Part shown: positions 34,360 through 37,943 of the stretch, in pieces
How positions within the stretch are numbered: position 1 is the first letter of the stretch
How the letters are laid out: every line of letters begins with the position of its first letter
Assembly (NCBI GenBank): GCA_029260315.1
Contig: JAJDDM010000108.1
Location: forward strand, 1 to 37,943
Length of the DNA stretch: 37,943 nucleotides
Reading direction: 5' to 3'
DNA from: Phycisphaerales bacterium
GTDB taxonomy: Bacteria; Planctomycetota; Phycisphaerae; Phycisphaerales; UBA1924
Program-made: the position numbers and the translations under genes
Notes under the pieces: generated by a model
The model's database searches: none
Told to the model about the DNA's origin: nothing
Seen by the model: the letters and a program-made list of their open reading frames with translations, nothing else

Positions 34360-35673
34360 TCAGGTCGCCGCGAACACCTGCGCCGGCTTGAACCGCTTGC
34401 CCAGAATCGCCTCGCTGTCGGCCTTCAGCCAGTTCTCCAGGATCGACGCGTACACCGTCCGGAAGTCGATCTGGTACTTCAGGTCGCCCTGGTCGAGATT
34501 CTTGAGCGAGGGATGATTGCCGAGGATCCCCGCGCGGACCATGGGCCCGAACAGCAGCAGCGGCGCCGCCGTGCCGTGGTCGGTCCCGCCGCTGGCGTTC
34601 TGCCCGACGCGCCGCCCGAACTCGCTGAATGTCATCGTCAGCACGCGCTCGGCGTTCTCCTGACGCTTGAGATCATCGTAGAACGCCTTGACCGCATCGC
34701 TGAGCGTGCGCATCAGGTTTCCGTGGGCGCCCTGGGGCCCGCCCTGGCCGGCGTGGGTGTCGAACCCGCCGAGCGAGACGTAGTAGACGCGCGTGTCCAA
34801 TCCCGCGGCGATCATCGCGCTGACCATCGCGAGCTGCTGGCCGAGTTGGGTTCTTGGGTAGCGGCTGCGCGGCGCACGATCGACGGCGCTGCGGATCAGA
34901 TCGCTGGAGACCTGGGCGTCCAGAGCCGTGCGCATCAAGAACGAGGCGTTGGAGTTGGGCTCCAGCGCCTTGTCCTCGCCCCGCGACACGAGCGCGTCGT
35001 ACGGCTGCTTCAGGCTCTCGTGGACGTCCTCGCCCGTCCAGCGGAACAGGTCCGGGCTCTCGAAGGCGATGGGCTTGCTCTGGCGGCCCTGCATCGCCAG
35101 CGGCGCGTTGCGTCCGACGGCGATCCCGGGCTGGCCGCTGACCTCCTCAACCGTCCCGCTCTCGCCCTTGCCGAAGCCGCAGCACTGGTTGTCGAAGTAT
35201 CGCCCGAGCCAGCCGTCGCCGGTCCCGTCGGTGTCGGCGGTGTGCCAGATGTCCATGCTCATGAAGTGCGAGCGGTTGGGGTTGGGATAGCCGATCCCCT
35301 GGACGACCGTGCAGAGCCCGTCGTCGAACAGGCCCTTGATCCCGCCCATCTGCGGGTGCAGTCCGAGCCCGTCGCGCTCGCTGATCGTCAGCGCCTGGGG
35401 CGCGGGGATCCCGATCCCCGGACGGGCCTTGTAATACAGGTCGTTGCCGAAGGGCACGACCATGTTCAGCCCGTCGTTGCCCCCCGAGAGCTGCACGACG
35501 ACGAGGACGTGATCCTCCGGCACGCCGGGGATCGAACGCATGCCCGGCGCTGCCATCGGCATTCCGAACGCCGAGCGCTGCAGGAACGCCGGCACCGCGA
35601 CCGACGCGCTGGCGAGCGTCAGGCTCGAGGAGGTCAGGAACGTCCGGCGGGTGTATGCCTTGTTGTCTGTCAT
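34360..35673 (-). CDS. DUF1501 family protein, Tat-exported
   Basis: A 437-aa protein. The N-terminus TRRTFLTSSSLTLASASVAVPAFL is a Tat signal with twin arginine. DUF1501 belongs to the alkaline phosphatase superfamily: VLVVVQLSGGNDGLNMVVP, GLHPQMGGIKGLFDDG, RSHFMSMDIWHTAD, GGFDTHAGQGG, and TMTFSEFGRRVGQNASGGTDHGTAAPLLLFG. In planctomycetes it is commonly paired with DUF1800 as here; their joint function is unproven. It lies 181 nt after DUF1800 with repeats in the gap. Confidence 0.92.
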   Translation of the reverse strand: MTDNKAYTRRTFLTSSSLTLASASVAVPAFLQRSAFGMPMAAPGMRSIPGVPEDHVLVVVQLSGGNDGLNMVVPFGNDLYYKARPGIGIPAPQALTISERDGLGLHPQMGGIKGLFDDGLCTVVQGIGYPNPNRSHFMSMDIWHTADTDGTGDGWLGRYFDNQCCGFGKGESGTVEEVSGQPGIAVGRNAPLAMQGRQSKPIAFESPDLFRWTGEDVHESLKQPYDALVSRGEDKALEPNSNASFLMRTALDAQVSSDLIRSAVDRAPRSRYPRTQLGQQLAMVSAMIAAGLDTRVYYVSLGGFDTHAGQGGPQGAHGNLMRTLSDAVKAFYDDLKRQENAERVLTMTFSEFGRRVGQNASGGTDHGTAAPLLLFGPMVRAGILGNHPSLKNLDQGDLKYQIDFRTVYASILENWLKADSEAILGKRFKPAQVFAAT

Positions 35674-35748
35674 TCTCTACTTCCAGGGTCGGGGGGGCGA
35701 GGAACCAGGTTCGGCGATCGGGTGCCGTGGTGTGAGGAGGCTCTGCGA

Positions 35749-35813
35749 CGAAGGCCACGCGGTTGCACGCTCGACGTGGCCTTCGCTCGAAGACTCGCTC
35801 AGACCACCGCACC
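35749..35813. repeat. Hairpin and 39-bp repeat between DUF1800 and DUF1501
   Basis: CGAAGGCCACG (35749-35759) pairs perfectly with CGTGGCCTTCG (35775-35785) across 15 nt. The right arm begins the 39-bp repeat 35775-35813, which is found again in thiC at 24489-24527 with one difference. The 181-nt gap holds no other feature. Confidence 0.8.
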
Positions 35814-35854
35814 ATGTCGACCCATTGCCTAATGCCAAATGCCTACTGCCTCTC

Positions 35855-37402
35855 TTAGCACAACTGATACTCCGGCATCGCCGTGATGAGCAGGAGCAGC
35901 GCCGTAAGGATATCGCCGCTGACGCGTCCGCCGTGCGAGGCCACGAACGCCTCCAGTTCGTCGCGCGCCCCCGTCGGTGAACGCCCGGTCGTGAACCGCA
36001 GCAGGTACTCGACGACGCGCTTGGGGTCGCCCTTGGCCGCCGGGTCCGCCGCGAGCAGCGACGCGAGCAGCGCCTCGCCGTCGTACCGCTCCTCGCGGGC
36101 GTTGCGATCGGTGCCCACCGGCATCCGCCCCGTGAGCATGTAGCTCAGGATGTTCTGGCGGACGAACATCGTCGAGGTGTTGATCCAGCTCCGCCCGCCG
36201 TCCCATCCCTTCACGCTCGGCGGGAACAAAATGTTCTGGCCCATCAAGTCCAGCGCGTCGACCAGCACGTTGAGGTCGCGCGTCGGCGTCAGCAAGCTCC
36301 GCGCCGCCCCGACCACGAGCTGCACCGGGCTCTTGATCTGCTGCCCCACGATCGACTCATGATAGAAGTGCGCCGAGCGAAATAGGCTCTTGAGCACCGG
36401 CGCGATCTCGTAGCGCGAGCGGAGCATCACGCCCGCGAGCTGGTCGATGAACCGGTTCTGCTCGCGGCTGGTCCGCTCGGGGTCCATCGGCACGTCGCCG
36501 ACGAAGAAGCGATACAGCTTGCGGGCCATGAACCGCGAGCACTCGCGTTTCTGGAGGATGGCGGTGACAAAGTCGTCGCCATCCATCTGCCCCCGCGCGC
36601 CCAGGATGCTCTTGGAGCCCTTGTCGTGGTTGTTATCCTGGAAGACGAACGCGTCGTCCTCGTAGGTGTACCCCGTCAGCGCCCGCGCGCCCTCCTTGAT
36701 GTCCTGCTCGGTGTAGTTCCCCTCGCCGAGGCTGAACAGCTCCATCAGCTCGCGCGCCAGGTTCTCATTGGGCGCGCCCACCCGGCTGGTCTGGTTGTCC
36801 AGGTACACGATCATCGCCGGGTCGCGGATGATCGCGAACAACAGCTCCCCGAAGTTCCCCAGCGCCTTCGATCGAAACATCTGGTTCTGGCGGAACATGT
36901 GCCAGGAGTCCTCGATCTTGCGATAGCTCGTCGCGAAGTGCCCGTGCCAGAAGAGCGTCATCTTCTCTTCCAGCGGCCTCGGGGTCTCGATCATCCGCTC
37001 CAGCCACCAGAGCTGCACCCGCCGAATCTGCTGGCGATCATCGCGCTGGCGGCGCTGCCGCATCGCCCGGAACCGCGCGATCTCCTCCTCGTCGCCGCGC
37101 GCCTGGGCGGCCCGATAACGCCGACGCTCCAGATCGCTCAGCGGCTCCATGATGTCGGACGCGAACAGATCCTCGCGGACCTCCTCGACCGGAATGTCGC
37201 TGGGATCGACCAGGTAATCGACCGCCTTGTCCAGGCCCCAGGACGCCAAAAGCTGGATCTGCTCGGGCGTCCCGCCGAAGCCGGCCCGCCAAAGCAGGTG
37301 GCGCGCCTGATCGAACCCAAACTGGTGCTTGGGCAGCGTCTCGAGCGTCGCCGGTGGCAATGCCGGCGGCTCCGCGGCTTGGCTGGGGCTGGCCTGGATC
37401 AT
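35855..37402 (-). CDS. DUF1800 family protein
   Basis: A 515-aa protein. The domain starts at FGFDQARHLLWRAGFGGTPEQI and contains the family motifs QLWWLERMIETPRPLEEKMTLFWHGHFATS, NENLARELMELFSLGEGNYTEQDIKEGARALTGY, ARKLYRFF and the SPVQLVVGAARSL...PPSVKGWDGGRSWINTSTM block. No clear signal peptide; an N-terminal Pro-rich segment precedes the domain. GGGAGGAG lies just before ATG 37402, preferred over an in-frame ATG at 37459. It is first of the DUF1800-DUF1501 pair. Confidence 0.92.
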   Translation of the reverse strand: MIQASPSQAAEPPALPPATLETLPKHQFGFDQARHLLWRAGFGGTPEQIQLLASWGLDKAVDYLVDPSDIPVEEVREDLFASDIMEPLSDLERRRYRAAQARGDEEEIARFRAMRQRRQRDDRQQIRRVQLWWLERMIETPRPLEEKMTLFWHGHFATSYRKIEDSWHMFRQNQMFRSKALGNFGELLFAIIRDPAMIVYLDNQTSRVGAPNENLARELMELFSLGEGNYTEQDIKEGARALTGYTYEDDAFVFQDNNHDKGSKSILGARGQMDGDDFVTAILQKRECSRFMARKLYRFFVGDVPMDPERTSREQNRFIDQLAGVMLRSRYEIAPVLKSLFRSAHFYHESIVGQQIKSPVQLVVGAARSLLTPTRDLNVLVDALDLMGQNILFPPSVKGWDGGRSWINTSTMFVRQNILSYMLTGRMPVGTDRNAREERYDGEALLASLLAADPAAKGDPKRVVEYLLRFTTGRSPTGARDELEAFVASHGGRVSGDILTALLLLITAMPEYQLC

Positions 37403-37498
37403 GAACTCCTCCCGCTCAGCGGTTCGCCCGAGATCGACCGCCGGTTCTTGCGGGCCCAACGACCCGCCCGACCCGCCATTGCCTCCCCCCCGAACATC

Positions 37499-37526
37499 TC
37501 CAGTATGCCCGATCCAGTATGCCAGA
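37499..37526. repeat. 14-bp tandem duplication upstream of DUF1800
   Basis: TCCAGTATGCCCGA followed by TCCAGTATGCCAGA. On the minus strand each copy contains GGCATACT, a possible -10 element, about 100 bp before the DUF1800 start. Confidence 0.35.
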
Positions 37527-37601
37527 TCGGGGGCTCTCGAACAATGGTCGGCTATCGTCCGCCATGCCCCCCACTCCGCCCACGCTCGAATCGCTCAACG
37601 C

Positions 37602-37943
37602 CTACCTGCGAAACGCCTCCTGCGCCCGCTCGACCTCGTCGATCGCCTCACGCAGCCGATCGAGCTCGCTCCGACGAATCTTCAGCCCCTCGCGAATGAA
37701 CAGCGCCGCGGCTTCCGATCTGCTCTTCACAGCGCCCGTCTGCACCCACGCGTCCAGATCGCGCGCCGTCTCCGCATCCACGCGCACCATCAACACCTGG
37801 TCGCGTGCGGTCCTGCCCATCTCCTCGACCGGCCCCTTCAGATCCGGCGAGACGCACACGACCTTGACGCGCGGGGCTCTCCCCGCAGCACCCCGCGTCA
37901 AGGTCGATCCCGTGCGTGCGAAGCTGCTCCTTGATCGCCTCAA
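37602..37943 (-). CDS. Ribbon-helix-helix-like protein, 5' end at the window edge
   Basis: The frame is open to the end of the window, so the start is uncertain. The conserved part VLMVRVDAETARDLDAWVQTGAVKSRSEAAALFIREGL is a ribbon-helix-helix-like DNA-binding fold, followed by a helical IRRSELDRLREAIDEVERAQEAFRR tail. An internal ATG at 37820 would give 72 aa. The region before it may be the end of another frame or an upstream part of this gene. Related proteins act as small repressors or antitoxins; no toxin partner is visible. Confidence 0.55.
   Translation of the reverse strand: MRRSRSSFARTGSTLTRGAAGRAPRVKVVCVSPDLKGPVEEMGRTARDQVLMVRVDAETARDLDAWVQTGAVKSRSEAAALFIREGLKIRRSELDRLREAIDEVERAQEAFRR

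Overview
The window looks like chromosome of a GC-rich planctomycete, most likely class Phycisphaerae. The clues are a DUF1800/DUF1501 pair, two secreted proteins with a Cys-bracketed dockerin-like C-terminal tail (the DADDFFAYLDLFA type), a HAF-repeat secreted protein, and many intergenic and intragenic palindromic repeats. This is inferred from gene content and style; no rRNA or tRNA gene is present to confirm it.

Layout. 1-2171: end of an unrecognised HTH-like gene, then a convergent two-TM K+ channel with tandem RCK domains. 2172-4071: a repeat-rich spacer and two small NTF2-fold proteins. 4072-6757: ribosomal protein bL28, a di-heme c-type cytochrome and a DCC-family protein. 6934-11364 (minus strand): an overlapping cell-shape operon, PBP2-RodA-RsmG. 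11522-16175 (plus strand): FabD, a proline-rich lipoprotein, FabG, a small conserved protein and a membrane glycosyltransferase. 16094-17604: an EEP-family lipoprotein and a small membrane protein. 17637-22246 is a decaying block: a frameshifted secreted alpha-amylase, a broken IS630-family element and a frameshifted DUF429 gene whose stop codon the IS appears to have hit. 22291-24960 (minus strand): a TPP riboswitch, thiC, hicA and hicB, closely packed. 24984-27612: a DinB protein, a TlpA-like thioredoxin and a PEGA lipoprotein. 27758-30506 (minus strand): a TetR regulator, SRPBCC, AhpD-like and SDR cluster. 30586-32607: a second DinB protein, a methyltransferase and a DUF1801 protein with a lysine-rich tail. 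32608-32974: nested inverted repeats. 32975-37943: the HAF/dockerin protein, DUF1501, DUF1800 and a ribbon-helix-helix protein cut by the window edge.

The most unusual signal is a set of dispersed palindromic elements. One family, two hairpins facing each other and bounded by GTGCCAC/GTGGCAC, lies inside two unrelated essential-type genes, rsmG and thiC. It is in the same orientation and reading phase in both and adds a similar Gly/Ser/Thr/Ala-rich peptide to each protein. A second family of similar architecture forms two full-length 193-bp intergenic copies (about 88% identical by hand alignment) at opposite ends of the window in inverted orientation. thiC carries two further repeat-type segments in frame, one of which recurs between the DUF1501 and DUF1800 genes. 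This resembles REPIN-like or Rickettsia-palindromic-element-like sequences that are tolerated as protein insertions.
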